A stretch of DNA of 37,880 nucleotides from Bacillota bacterium. GTDB taxonomy: Bacteria > Bacillota > Clostridia > Peptostreptococcales > Anaerovoracaceae. The first letter of the stretch is position 1; each line of letters opens with the position of its first letter. The position numbers were made by a program, and so were the translations under genes. Below the pieces are notes generated by a model. The model saw nothing but the letters and a program-made list of their open reading frames with translations, was not told the DNA's origin and ran no database searches. Shown here one piece after another: positions 1 through 8,161 of this stretch. The stretch lies in the NCBI GenBank assembly GCA_023415235.1, contig JAEZLP010000054.1:1-37880 (forward strand), in the 5' to 3' direction.

Positions 1-203
1 TGCGTTCCGCATTCTGCTTTCACAGAATTATTGTTTATTTTCAGAATTGTACGTTGACTCACAAACTTGCGTTTGTTCATCTTACCAATCATTGCTGATT
101 GCTTTGTACTTTAGTTTTCTGAGATCAGCTAAGATCTCTTTGACTAAATTTCTGCACTATTTAATTTTCAAGGTTCCAGGGGCATTTTACCTACCCCGTT
201 TGC

Positions 204-223
204 GTTCCCCGTTCAGAGGGAAC
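204..223 (+). terminator. possible intrinsic terminator near window edge
   Basis: GTTCCC (204-209) and GGGAAC (218-223) form a 6-bp stem with an 8-nt loop, followed by TTTTATAATTT. This could end a plus-strand transcript that starts outside the window. The stem is short and no gene precedes it here, so the call is weak. Confidence 0.3.
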
Positions 224-290
224 TTTTATAATTTATCATTTTTTAAACGTAATGTCAACATTAAAATATTGTCCATTTTCTTCCATTAAA

Positions 291-315
291 AATACTCCCC
301 AGCATAAGGAGTATT
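291..315. terminator. hairpin, possible terminator downstream of padR
   Basis: AATACTCC (291-298) and GGAGTATT (308-315) make a perfect 8-bp stem with a 9-nt loop. On the minus strand it is followed by a T-rich run, so it could end the transcript of the PadR gene at 474-1028. The gap of about 160 bp holds no convincing gene. Confidence 0.4.
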
Positions 316-473
316 CTTCTCTTTTAACCCATGATGCCAGGAGGCACTCATCCACTGCACGAGCCTTCTCAATGGCAGTTATCATGGTATATATTATACT
401 AGTTTATGTTATATCGATATATATTATGCTGTTTTTCGAAAAAACAGTACACCCCGTCTAGGGACACAATCTT

Positions 474-1028
474 TTATGACAAATTGAGTATTTGAGACCG
501 TTTTTTATATTCATATTCCCGGATGATTTCTTCCGACCAGTCGAAAAACAACGAGTACATTTTATCATAAAGTTCCAGTATCGATGATGCGTGCATTGGG
601 ACAAATTCCTGTTTTTCTTCCATATTGGATTGTATGTATTCTCTCTCTTCAGCCAGCTTGTCACGGAGGTTTCTAATCATCCTTAAACCCGTGTCCAGGT
701 CAACGTTGTAAAGATTTGCAACGAATGCAATAAAATCGATGTAGATTATTCCGGGTTCTTTCGAATATGTTTCCATCAAGCTCATGAAATAGCTCCGGCC
801 TTTTTCATTGATCGAGTAGATCGTCTTTTCGGGCATTTCTCCTTCTTTTACGATATCCCCGTCGAGGTACCCCTTTTTATGCAGTGCAACAAGGTTTTTA
901 TAAATCGAGGGGGAGCTGATCTTCACCCATGAATTTAGGTTACGCGACTCCATGTCCTTTTTCATTTCATAGGCGCTCATGGATTTTTTCATCAACGCTC
1001 CGAGCAGCATCAAATCGACAGTTGACAT
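474..1028 (-). CDS. PadR family transcriptional regulator
   Basis: A 184-residue protein with the PadR layout: an N-terminal winged helix (about residues 1-85, starting MSTVDLMLLGALMKKSMSAY and including SPSIYKNLVALHKKGYLDG) and a helical C-terminal dimerisation part (about 95-180, like Vir_act_alpha_C). PadR proteins usually repress a neighbouring transporter, detoxification or envelope gene in response to a small molecule. The ATG is preceded by GGGAGGTG at good spacing. A 12-bp palindrome lies over its own predicted promoter (1064-1075), so autoregulation is likely. No co-transcribed partner is visible. The effector and target genes cannot be told from the sequence. Confidence 0.85.
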   Translation of the reverse strand: MSTVDLMLLGALMKKSMSAYEMKKDMESRNLNSWVKISSPSIYKNLVALHKKGYLDGDIVKEGEMPEKTIYSINEKGRSYFMSLMETYSKEPGIIYIDFIAFVANLYNVDLDTGLRMIRNLRDKLAEEREYIQSNMEEKQEFVPMHASSILELYDKMYSLFFDWSEEIIREYEYKKRSQILNLS

Positions 1029-1063
1029 TTAGCACCTCCCGGCAATCATAGTATTTCATACAC

Positions 1064-1098
1064 TACTATATAGTATACCAACTTCTATAATCTGTCAA
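1064..1098 (-). promoter_or_regulatory. padR promoter with overlapping palindromic operator
   Basis: On the minus strand, TTGACA (1098-1093) is followed after 17 nt by TACTAT (1075-1070), or after 15 nt by TATACT. The perfect palindrome TACTATATAGTA (1064-1075) covers the -10 region. This arrangement is typical of an autorepressed regulator gene, and the PadR protein made from this promoter is the obvious candidate to bind it. Confidence 0.5.
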
Positions 1099-1209
1099 GA
1101 ATTGCCTTACCCAAATTAAAGGGGGCGGGCACCGAAATGTACATGTCTGCATGCAGTTTTCATCCTTTTCGCGGATTCCAAGGGCCGTATCGACGCCGGA
1201 TAGTATAAT

Positions 1210-1235
1210 AACACCTCTCGGGATTGAGAGGTGTT
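1210..1235 (-). terminator. terminator of the lipoprotein/LemA operon
   Basis: AACACCTCTC (1210-1219) pairs with GAGAGGTGTT (1226-1235) around a 6-nt loop. It lies about 30 bp past the stop of the SHOCT protein gene. The minus-strand downstream sequence is T/A-rich (ATTATACT) rather than a clean T run, so efficiency is uncertain. Confidence 0.6.
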
Positions 1236-1263
1236 GTTATTAGATAGATCCAAGTTCTTTCAT

Positions 1264-2172
1264 TCAAATGCCAAGCAGCTGCTTTTTCTTTGCGTCAAAC
1301 TCCTGCTGAGAGATGACTCCCTCCTCCATCAGCGCCTTGTATTTTTTGATTTCCTCGATAGCGTCGACAGAAGGCGCGGCGGTTGCCGGTGCTGCCTGTG
1401 CTCCCGCGGCACCGGGAACGGCTGACTGCTCCGGTGCGTCAGGGAATGCCACTGTCTTGAATGCCGTCACCAGCTTTTCGATTTCCTCCATGCTCTGCTG
1501 ATAGGATTGGATATAATCGTTCACATCCGGATTGGTATTGTCAAATCGAGGGCCGTCCATGTCGCATTTGATCACCGTCCAGTAAGGATGATCAAAACGC
1601 AGCTCCACATTAAAGGCTTTAAAGGGTTCGGGCACATCAAAATACTGTACCGGTGCGGTCCCGTTTACCTTTCCGTCATCCAGCTTGTCAATGGTGCTGG
1701 CCATCTTCTTGCTCATCATAAACTGTGCGATCTGGGGCGCCATGGCCATGGCGCGATCCGGCACTGTGCTGGCGTAGCGGCGTATGCCCGCCGCCGAACC
1801 CTCGAACAAGAGTGCGCGGTCTTCTTTTATGGTGAAGGATTTCAAGCGACTGCTCTCAAATACAGTTTTGTCCGGGGTTTTGCTCATGCAAAACAGCCTG
1901 TTCTGGTAATCGAAGATGATTTTGGTATCCCAAAGCCCAAAATCAATCTTTTCAGAAACAACAAACTGATCCTTTAACCGCTGGTTTTGATCATAAAACG
2001 CTAAGTATTCCTTGAAGCTCTGCATCGTCAGTTTGTTTGCTTTGTCGGGTTCCATATCAATCTTGCCGTAACAGGTGTCGCAGATGTATTCACCCTCGAT
2101 TTTCGATGGCAGAAACCATGAAATTTTGCCTCCGCAGATGGGGCAGGGGGGTTTTTTAGAAAATAAGCCCAT
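1264..2172 (-). CDS. zinc-ribbon and SHOCT domain protein
   Basis: A 302-residue soluble protein. The N-terminus has four cysteines in a zinc-ribbon pattern (CPIC at 10-13 and CDTC at 32-35), like DUF4428 proteins. The middle (about 60-220) resembles PH-like or lipid/filament-associated domains but I cannot name a family. An Ala/Pro linker (about 240-265) leads to a C-terminal SHOCT domain (about 268-302, EEIKKYKALMEEGVISQQEF). SHOCT is a short oligomerisation motif with no catalytic role. The start has GGAGGAACTGATT before the ATG. It is the last gene of the lipoprotein-lipoprotein-LemA-DUF2207 operon, 120 bp after DUF2207, so a role in envelope or membrane-associated assembly is plausible but inferred. 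Confidence 0.75.
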   Translation of the reverse strand: MGLFSKKPPCPICGGKISWFLPSKIEGEYICDTCYGKIDMEPDKANKLTMQSFKEYLAFYDQNQRLKDQFVVSEKIDFGLWDTKIIFDYQNRLFCMSKTPDKTVFESSRLKSFTIKEDRALLFEGSAAGIRRYASTVPDRAMAMAPQIAQFMMSKKMASTIDKLDDGKVNGTAPVQYFDVPEPFKAFNVELRFDHPYWTVIKCDMDGPRFDNTNPDVNDYIQSYQQSMEEIEKLVTAFKTVAFPDAPEQSAVPGAAGAQAAPATAAPSVDAIEEIKKYKALMEEGVISQQEFDAKKKQLLGI

Positions 2173-2292
2173 AATCAGTTCCTCCGTATACTAGCTCGCC
2201 CAATTTTCGAAGAAAATTGCTGGCTAACCTATGCAAAGAAATCATTAGATTTCTACTGCTTTTATCAATCGTTATCATATTTTAATCAATCA

Positions 2293-3978
2293 TTATCTCG
2301 TTCCGCCGCCTGTACCTCCGCCGATGGAGCCCCCGCCCCCGCCAAGGGAAGCAAAGCCGCCGCTTCCGCTGCTGCGCTCTTCCTGTTCGCGCTGTTCCTC
2401 GGCGTTCTTCATATTGCTGTAAAGCAAGTAGTGGTAGGAGTAGGCTGTAACCATGCTTTGGCTGTAATCAGTCAGTTCGGTAGAAATCTCCGGATATAGC
2501 TCTTTCATTTGCTCCGCCACCTGATCGGCTATTCCGAACAGCACGGCATAGGTCAGAAGTTCCCGCCAAATCGGCACTTCCTTGATGCCCCGCTCAGCAA
2601 CCAGTGAAAAATCCGTCAGATACCTTTTGAGACCCATCAGCTCGCCCAGTTCCTGTTCTCCGGTTGGAGTCAGATCGGTAAGCTTGGCAGGATGATTCCA
2701 TCGCTTCAGACAGCGTTTATGATTCAACCAGGCTCTGCCGGCGTTGTCATGCTTCTCGATATAGGCGCGAAGAAGTCTGTCATTTTGGTTTGCAAAGCGT
2801 TCCAGCTCCTTTGGCTGCAAGACGCCATCCGAACCGGCCGCGCCCTCCAGCACCGTATAAAGGTATTCGTCATACTCGTTCATTTCGTCATGCTGGCTGC
2901 CCGTGAGCTGCAGGCTTACCGTTTCTTTGGTTTTGCCCATAAAGCCGACCTCTTGGGTTTCCACAGGAGACAAGCATCCCAGCTGGATCAGCCGCAGCAT
3001 CCCGGTGGCAAGGATCACTCCGTCTTCACATACAGCGAACAGCCGCCCCAGCGCATAGGTGGCGCTTAGTTCACCGTCGTTGGGAATGTCCCTGAAATAT
3101 CCGAACTGCTCGGAGAATTGCTGCCGTTTTTTCGCTGCTCTTCTTTTTTTCATTCTGGCAATCCAGGTAATCAACGCGATAGGGAGTACGATGGAAATTA
3201 CGATTCCGATCAGCACATCAAATACAGAAACATCTTCTCCGATGTTATCGTAATCACTGCCTTCGAAGGCTGTTTCTCTTACTTCTTCAAAGGTCCCCGC
3301 TTCCTGCCGCGAGGGAAAGAGAATTCCCTTATCCAGAGAAAACAGTATCGTCACATGGTTTTCTTCGGAGATTGGGGGTTCCGTGTAAGCGAGGATACTT
3401 CCATCCTCAAGCCCCACCTCGCCTGTAAAGCCAAACCCCCATACGTCGGCAATCTCATCGGTGATTGGCGTGCCGTCCGCAAGGCGGATCTGAACCTTCA
3501 CATCGGTAGGAGTCGTATTCATTTTGTCGTTTACAAATCGAAAATTCACGCCGTCCCTGTCGCTGTAGCCGCCTATTGCATTGTCCAGCTTGTATTCAAT
3601 GGCATAACGGTTTTGCCCGTACTCGCTGATACCAAAGCAGATTTCATAACCGCTGTCCGTATCAAGAATTCCGCATTTCCTTGCCTTCTCTTCAAAGCCC
3701 CAGTCAAGGTTCCAATCCTGCGCGGTTTCATAGACGCCGTTTTGATCGGAGACCTTCAGCTCGCTGATGGTCAGATAGTCGGGCGCGTTCATGGGAATAT
3801 AGATTTCTGTTCCTTCATCAAAGCTGCCTTCCCAGTTCTGTGTGATGTACATGGAGCCGTCCTCGTAAATGACAGCCTGAATATCCATGGTATTCACCTG
3901 ATTTGCCGCAAAGACAGGGAGAGCGAGGGCAAATAGCAGGGCAGCACTTAGAATCAGGCCGCTCACTCTTTTGCGCAT
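2293..3978 (-). CDS. DUF2207 domain membrane protein
   Basis: About 561 residues from the chosen ATG. A signal peptide (MRKRVSGLILSAALLFALA..VFA) is followed by the extracytoplasmic DUF2207 beta domain (about 30-235), one membrane segment (about 258-280, VLIGIVISIVLPIALITW) and a basic stop-transfer (RMKKRRAAKKR). A large cytoplasmic part follows and ends in a glycine-rich tail (GGGGGSIGGGTGGG). This is the usual DUF2207 layout, and such genes often sit next to lemA, as here. The ATG at 3978 has AGGTG five bases upstream. An alternative ATG at 3990 overlaps the lemA stop as ATGA, but the only SD-like sequence near it lies downstream. The function of the family is not established; an envelope role is inferred. 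Confidence 0.8.
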   Translation of the reverse strand: MRKRVSGLILSAALLFALALPVFAANQVNTMDIQAVIYEDGSMYITQNWEGSFDEGTEIYIPMNAPDYLTISELKVSDQNGVYETAQDWNLDWGFEEKARKCGILDTDSGYEICFGISEYGQNRYAIEYKLDNAIGGYSDRDGVNFRFVNDKMNTTPTDVKVQIRLADGTPITDEIADVWGFGFTGEVGLEDGSILAYTEPPISEENHVTILFSLDKGILFPSRQEAGTFEEVRETAFEGSDYDNIGEDVSVFDVLIGIVISIVLPIALITWIARMKKRRAAKKRQQFSEQFGYFRDIPNDGELSATYALGRLFAVCEDGVILATGMLRLIQLGCLSPVETQEVGFMGKTKETVSLQLTGSQHDEMNEYDEYLYTVLEGAAGSDGVLQPKELERFANQNDRLLRAYIEKHDNAGRAWLNHKRCLKRWNHPAKLTDLTPTGEQELGELMGLKRYLTDFSLVAERGIKEVPIWRELLTYAVLFGIADQVAEQMKELYPEISTELTDYSQSMVTAYSYHYLLYSNMKNAEEQREQEERSSGSGGFASLGGGGGSIGGGTGGGTR

Positions 3979-3986
3979 AGGACACC

Positions 3987-4541
3987 TCATTTCATGCTTG
4001 GCATATCCGCCTTGGCCGCCTGCTCCTCCAGATAGTCTCTTTTCTTAAAGCCCAGCATTCCGGCGATTATGGAGACCGGGAACATGCGGATTTCGCGGTT
4101 CAATTTTGTCACGCTGTCGTTGTAGATCAGGCGGCTTGTACGTACCATGTTTTCAAAGGCTTGTACCGCGTCCATGGTTTTGATATAGGTTTCATTTGCC
4201 TTTAATTCGGGGTATTGCTCCGTTACCATGGCAATCCTGCCCAAGGCTTCGGAGATAATCCCTTCCTGCCGCATCACATCATCCGGTGTGGATTTTGCAG
4301 TAATCACGCTTCTTCTTGATTTGATCGTTTCAATCAGCGTATCGCTTTCGTGCTTGGCGTAGCCCTTTGTCAAATCCAAAAGAGCCGTCAGGGCGTCAAA
4401 ACGGCTCGACAGCTGGACCCCGATCTGACTCATGGCATTGCTGATATTTTCATCAAGTACGACAAGTTTGCGCTGTGTAGAGATGACCCATAAAACGATG
4501 ATCGCTGCAATTGCAATAATTGCGATGAAAGTTGTTATCAT
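3987..4541 (-). CDS. LemA family membrane-anchored protein
   Basis: 184 residues: an N-terminal membrane segment (ITTFIAIIAIAAIIVLWVIS) followed by a coiled, mostly helical LemA domain. Hallmarks include NAMSQIGVQLSSRFDAL, LTKGYAKHE, ENMVRTSRLIYNDSVTKLN and a terminal FPVSIIAGMLGFKKRDYLE, close to the classic motif that ends in F.....Y. The ATG at 4541 has AAGGAGAA at good spacing. A longer frame starting at 4655 lacks such a site and adds an unlikely leader. The protein is translated just before DUF2207, the common lemA neighbour. LemA proteins are membrane proteins of unclear biochemical role. Confidence 0.88.
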   Translation of the reverse strand: MITTFIAIIAIAAIIVLWVISTQRKLVVLDENISNAMSQIGVQLSSRFDALTALLDLTKGYAKHESDTLIETIKSRRSVITAKSTPDDVMRQEGIISEALGRIAMVTEQYPELKANETYIKTMDAVQAFENMVRTSRLIYNDSVTKLNREIRMFPVSIIAGMLGFKKRDYLEEQAAKADMPSMK

Positions 4542-4670
4542 AATGACTTCTCCTTGATTTTTATTTATAATGGGCATTACAGACTGTGATTTTGTCCGTC
4601 TGCCCATTTCATGGCTTGTCTGCCCTGCAGGTGAGGGACGCTCTTCGCCTGCCACAGGTTTATTAAGGTA

Positions 4671-5237
4671 TTATTCCAATGAGATGCTCTCGATAATTTC
4701 TGCTAGATTCGCTTCAAGAGAGCTGCCTGTTCCTGTGTCGTAGGTAAAGGCGACATGCTGCTCGCAATTCAGGTCCTCTAAAGAGAAGAACAACATAATG
4801 TAGCAAACGGTTTTGTTTGTGCCGCTTGTAACGCCGTCTCCCGTAAACTGGATAAGAGCTGCGTCTACACCTGCAACGGTAACCGGATTCTCAAAAGCCA
4901 GCACTTCAATGTTGGAATACGAATTCCCGATCATGCTGCGCATGTAGTCCTCGGTAATATCCTCGATCGTCACATCCGTTTCGCTGGTGTTGGTTACAAC
5001 AATGTTGGCATTTGGTCCCTCAGCAATAGCAGCTCCGCCATCCACGGTTTGAAATTCGCCAAAATCGGTGGGGACAAGCAGTGTTATGAAATTTGCTTCT
5101 TTGCTGACAAGTGCGATATCCGAAGCTTCAGGTGTCGATGCGTCCGGAGCAGCCTCTTCGGAATCTCCGCCTCCGCCGCAGGCCACAAGGCTCAGGGAAA
5201 GAATCAGCACCATCATTAGCAATAATAATTTTTTCAT
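4671..5237 (-). CDS. predicted lipoprotein, paralogue of the next upstream gene
   Basis: 188 residues. The lipobox LSLVACGG puts the lipidated cysteine at residue 20. An acidic/Ser/Ala linker follows, then a compact domain (about 40-185) with alternating strands, for example EANFITLLVPTDFGEF and VAGVDAALIQFTGDG. I do not recognise a family; it resembles small secreted proteins in which a beta-rich domain sits on a lipid anchor. The ATG at 5237 has GGAGGATTTGAA before it. The signal peptide, lipobox and the DNA just upstream are nearly the same as in the 5308-5865 gene, so the pair arose by tandem duplication, although the mature domains have diverged strongly. Confidence 0.75.
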   Translation of the reverse strand: MKKLLLLMMVLILSLSLVACGGGGDSEEAAPDASTPEASDIALVSKEANFITLLVPTDFGEFQTVDGGAAIAEGPNANIVVTNTSETDVTIEDITEDYMRSMIGNSYSNIEVLAFENPVTVAGVDAALIQFTGDGVTSGTNKTVCYIMLFFSLEDLNCEQHVAFTYDTGTGSSLEANLAEIIESISLE

Positions 5238-5307
5238 TTCAAATCCTCCATTTTCTTTTGGGTAATATTTGGGGAATACCCCTTGCATTTAATCTATCGT
5301 TCAAGCT

Positions 5308-5865
5308 CTATTCCACAGGTATTACCGTGGAAAGAACCTCTTCGATCGTATCATCCAAACTGGTTTCTGCGTCGACTGCATAAAGGTAACTAATAACATG
5401 GTATCCGCTGCCATCTGCAGGGAAGAAATACTGAACCACAGAATTCATCACCGTTCCATCCGCCAGCGTCGCTATGCCGAAACCGACAACACTGGTACCA
5501 CCGTCCTGTTCTATAGTACCGGAACGATCAAGTGTGGCATCTAACTGACCATTTCCCGAAATTGCACCGAATAGGACATCATCGGTAACATCCGCACTGG
5601 CCAACGGATCCTCTGTCTTCGCTCCAAGGGAAACGACTACATTTCTCTCTTCATTGGAGAAGAGCATCGCACCGCTGTTTTCGTCGGTTTGAACATATTC
5701 GATGTCTGAGGGCAGCGCAAGAGCGAGCCCGTTACCCGCCATTTCTACTAAATCAATGGGATCTGGTGTATCCGCATCGCTTGATCCGGAATCAGCGTCG
5801 CCGCCGCAGGCCACAAGGCTCAGAGAAAGGATCAGCACCATCGTCAGTAATAACAATTTTTTCAT
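5308..5865 (-). CDS. predicted lipoprotein, first gene of the operon
   Basis: 185 residues from the ATG at 5865 (GGAGGACTTGAA upstream). It has the same signal peptide as its neighbour with lipobox LSLVACGG (Cys20), a Ser/Asp-rich spacer, then a beta-rich domain (about 40-183) with segments GNGLALALPSDIEYVQTDEN and NVVVSLGAKTED. The open frame extends upstream to 6333, but that part runs through the promoter repeats and is not expected to be coding. It is the promoter-proximal gene of the minus-strand operon and lies opposite the LytTR regulator, so it is the first candidate target of that regulator. No known family was recognised. Confidence 0.75.
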   Translation of the reverse strand: MKKLLLLTMVLILSLSLVACGGDADSGSSDADTPDPIDLVEMAGNGLALALPSDIEYVQTDENSGAMLFSNEERNVVVSLGAKTEDPLASADVTDDVLFGAISGNGQLDATLDRSGTIEQDGGTSVVGFGIATLADGTVMNSVVQYFFPADGSGYHVISYLYAVDAETSLDDTIEEVLSTVIPVE

Positions 5866-5952
5866 TTCAAGTCCTCCATTTTCTGTTGGGTAGTTCAGGG
5901 AATATCCCTGGGTATTCAATCTATCAAATAGTTCTAATAATAAACCATCCTC

Positions 5953-6047
5953 TGCATGAAACATGGTTTTTTCTGCACGAAACATGGTTTTTTCTAAATC
6001 AAAACTTTTTTCGACATAAAATATGTTTTTTCGACATGTAATATATG
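5953..6047 (-). promoter_or_regulatory. phased repeat array, candidate LytTR-binding region
   Basis: Read on the minus strand, five units of an A-tract plus a CATGTTTCATGCA-like core follow one another. The cores are at 5953-5965 (CATGTTTCATGCA), 5974-5986 (CATGTTTCGTGCA), about 5995-6005 (degenerate), 6012-6025 (CATATTTTATGTCG) and 6032-6047. The two best units are exactly 21 bp apart. LytTR regulators bind direct repeats at about this period. The nearest unit ends 87 bp before the lipoprotein start codon. The same core and spacing recur upstream of the 1503-residue surface protein. Confidence 0.6.
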
Positions 6048-6074
6048 TTGAATGTCCGATAATTGTGTTATAAT
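6047..6074 (+). promoter_or_regulatory. promoter of the LytTR regulator/sensor kinase operon
   Basis: A -35-like GTTGAA (6047-6052) is followed after 16 nt by TATAAT (6069-6074). The regulator's ATG is at 6131. The -35 touches the last unit of the repeat array, so the bound regulator could act on both divergent promoters. Confidence 0.55.
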
Positions 6075-6130
6075 TGATGTTCAAATAAAAATTGATAAAA
6101 AATCGAAATTGGAAGAACGGAGGAATGTAT

Positions 6131-6856
6131 ATGCTGCAGTTGGCGATCTGTGATGACAATATAGACGAGCTGTCCAATATGGTGCAGCTGATAAACCAAT
6201 ACAGATCATCAAGAAATTTAGACTGTGAATACGCCGTCTTTTCAAACGGATTTGAGCTGGTTTCAGCCTTAGAAAAAGGAAAGCGGTTTGATATATACTG
6301 TCTGGATATCATTATGCCGGGCTTTACGGGCATTGATGTCGCTAAGGAAATTCGTACTTATGATAAAACAGCGCCGATTTTGTTCTTTACCTCATCACCC
6401 GAATTTGCTTTGGAAAGCTATTCGGTAAAGGCGATCAATTATGTATTAAAACCTATATCGAAAGACATGTTGTTCATTACACTTGACGAAGTACTGGAGC
6501 ATATCAAAGTGGAGGAAAATGAGGCTGCGGTGATTGTGAAGGGTACTGAAGGCATTCAGAGAATACTGATTTCCAATCTGGTTTTTGCCGAGGTCCTCGG
6601 TAGAAATGTGTTGTATCACCTACGCTCCGGTAAGGTAATCGAATGTACGGAGCCTTTCACCTCTGTCTGCAATACTCTTCTGAAATATGGGTGTTTTATT
6701 AAAACTCACCGTTCCTATATTGTGAATATGCAGTATGTGGATACCATTGAAAATAACAAGGTGACCTTGCAGACACTTTCGTCTGTTCCGGTTGCTCAAG
6801 GAAAGACGCGGGAGATTAAAGAACGGTATCTGAATTATCAAATGGAGGAGGAATAA
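6131..6856 (+). CDS. LytTR family response regulator (AgrA/ComE-like)
   Basis: 241 residues. The receiver domain (1-120) has the acidic pair D8-D9, phosphoacceptor D59 (CLDIIMPG) and the conserved lysine in NYVLKPI. The LytTR DNA-binding domain (about 138-238) shows the typical FAEVLGRNVLYHL, FIKTHRSYIVNMQYV and PVAQGKTREIKERY blocks. GGAGG (6119-6123) is 7 nt before the ATG at 6131; earlier in-frame starts are too close to it or lack one. The kinase gene follows after 3 nt, so the two form a two-component system. Expected role: when phosphorylated it binds direct repeats about 21 bp apart and activates transcription. The repeat array next to the gene fits this. Confidence 0.92.
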   Translation: MLQLAICDDNIDELSNMVQLINQYRSSRNLDCEYAVFSNGFELVSALEKGKRFDIYCLDIIMPGFTGIDVAKEIRTYDKTAPILFFTSSPEFALESYSVKAINYVLKPISKDMLFITLDEVLEHIKVEENEAAVIVKGTEGIQRILISNLVFAEVLGRNVLYHLRSGKVIECTEPFTSVCNTLLKYGCFIKTHRSYIVNMQYVDTIENNKVTLQTLSSVPVAQGKTREIKERYLNYQMEEE

Positions 6857-6859
6857 GGC

Positions 6860-8131
6860 ATGATAGAAACTGCCATTGCATTCTCGCGTTATTTTGCTGC
6901 CTTTTTATTCGGCATGGCGGTTGCGGTCAGCTTCGCAGGAATGCCTTCTACACGGAAAAACCATCTGGTTCTATGGTGTTATACCCTTGTTGTCTTTATG
7001 ATTCAAGTATTATGCTTGTTTCACTTTGGCATGGACACGACGTGGAAAATATATCCACTGATCTCTCATTTGCCGATCGCGGCTTTCATCGCCTTTTATT
7101 TAAAGCGCTCGTGGCTGATTTCAGTGACCAGTATGCTCGCTGCTTTTTTATGCTGCCAGCCACCCCGCTGGATTGGCAGTGTGGCAGGTGAGGTCTTTGA
7201 CAGCGTGCCCATGAACCATTTGGGTTATATTGTATCGGTACTTTTACTGTACTTTGTTTTGCAAAGATATGTGTCGAAATCAGTTCAGCATCTGATAGAA
7301 CGTTCGGCAAATTCCTGCCTGATATTTGGCGCCATACCGGCTTTTTATTATTTGTTTGACTATACTACCACAGTTTACACCGATCTTCTGTATAGAGGAT
7401 CACGGGCGGCTGTACAGTTCATGCCATTTATTATTTCCGCCTTTTATTTTATCTTTGTTCTTTTTTACTATTCTGAAATACAGAAACAAGCGAGAATCGA
7501 AAGAGAGCGGGACATGCTGGAGATGCAGTTCCGGCAGGCGCAAACGGAATTTGCTTCCATGCGGCAGATGCAGGAGAATGCCGCAGCCTATCGGCACGAT
7601 ATGCGTCACCATTTTGCTCTTTTACAGAGTCTGGCGTCCAAGGGACGCATGGGGGCGGTCAGAGAGTATCTGCGGACTGCCCAGTCCGATATGGATGCCA
7701 TTACACCTGTGCGTTATTGTGAAAACGAAACCGTCAATCTGATTTTGTCCTCCTTCGCCGCCAAAGCAAAACAATCGGCAATCCTTTTGACGGTAGATGT
7801 GAACTTGCCCGACTCGCTTCCCTTCAGCGACACCGAGTTATGTTCTCTCTTGTCAAACGCTTTGGAAAATGCCATACATGCCTGCGAAGATATCGTCGAC
7901 AGCAATCAGCGCAAGATCAAGCTGCGCATTTATTCTAAAAATAACAAGCTGTGCATTGATATCCGAAACTGTTATCATTCAGTTCCGAGCTTCCATCAGG
8001 GCCTTCCTATTTCAAAGGAACCGGGGCATGGCTATGGCACAAAAAGCATTGCTTATATTGTGGAAAAGCATGGCGGCATATGCCAGTTTTCGGTCAAGGA
8101 CGGCTGGTTTATATTTCAGGCTACTGCATAA
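6860..8131 (+). CDS. sensor histidine kinase, GHKL/AgrC-like
   Basis: 423 residues. The N-terminal half (about 1-205) has six or so hydrophobic membrane segments, as in AgrC/ComD-type receptors. A coiled linker (QARIERERDMLEMQFRQAQ) leads to the H-box YRHDMRHH, with His246 the likely phosphoacceptor. The C-terminal ATPase has an N-box (LLSNALENAIHAC) and a G-box (GHGYGTKSIAYIVEKHGG), like HATPase_c_5 proteins. GGAGGAGG precedes the ATG. It is co-transcribed with the LytTR regulator. Relatives often sense secreted peptides, but no AgrD/AgrB-like genes were found in the window, so the signal is unknown. Confidence 0.9.
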   Translation: MIETAIAFSRYFAAFLFGMAVAVSFAGMPSTRKNHLVLWCYTLVVFMIQVLCLFHFGMDTTWKIYPLISHLPIAAFIAFYLKRSWLISVTSMLAAFLCCQPPRWIGSVAGEVFDSVPMNHLGYIVSVLLLYFVLQRYVSKSVQHLIERSANSCLIFGAIPAFYYLFDYTTTVYTDLLYRGSRAAVQFMPFIISAFYFIFVLFYYSEIQKQARIERERDMLEMQFRQAQTEFASMRQMQENAAAYRHDMRHHFALLQSLASKGRMGAVREYLRTAQSDMDAITPVRYCENETVNLILSSFAAKAKQSAILLTVDVNLPDSLPFSDTELCSLLSNALENAIHACEDIVDSNQRKIKLRIYSKNNKLCIDIRNCYHSVPSFHQGLPISKEPGHGYGTKSIAYIVEKHGGICQFSVKDGWFIFQATA

Positions 8132-8161
8132 CGAGAAATGGATTGGTGGAAATCAGGAAAT

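Larger units (their letters stand above)
1..473. other. AT-rich stretch without a convincing gene
   Basis: No ORF here has a good ribosome binding site and a recognisable product. Two similar strings, TGCGTTCCGCATTCTG at 1-16 and TGCGTTCCCCGTTCAG at 201-216, lie 200 bp apart. A minus-strand frame from 385 gives about 49 residues (MITAIEKARAVDECLLASW...) but lacks a Shine-Dalgarno sequence. It may be chance or the remnant of a gene. Confidence 0.4.

Noticed and set aside
236..385. Possible 49-residue minus-strand protein (MITAIEKARAVDECLLASW...)
   Set aside because: It has no ribosome binding site and ends amid AT-rich sequence with a hairpin inside; not enough to call a gene.
1121..1135. GCGGGCACC similar to the hairpin arm at 33540
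   Set aside because: A 9-bp match without a second arm nearby; could be chance.
5866..6333. Upstream extension of the first lipoprotein frame
   Set aside because: It runs through the repeat array and into the opposing regulator gene; the signal peptide and Shine-Dalgarno sequence point to the ATG at 5865.
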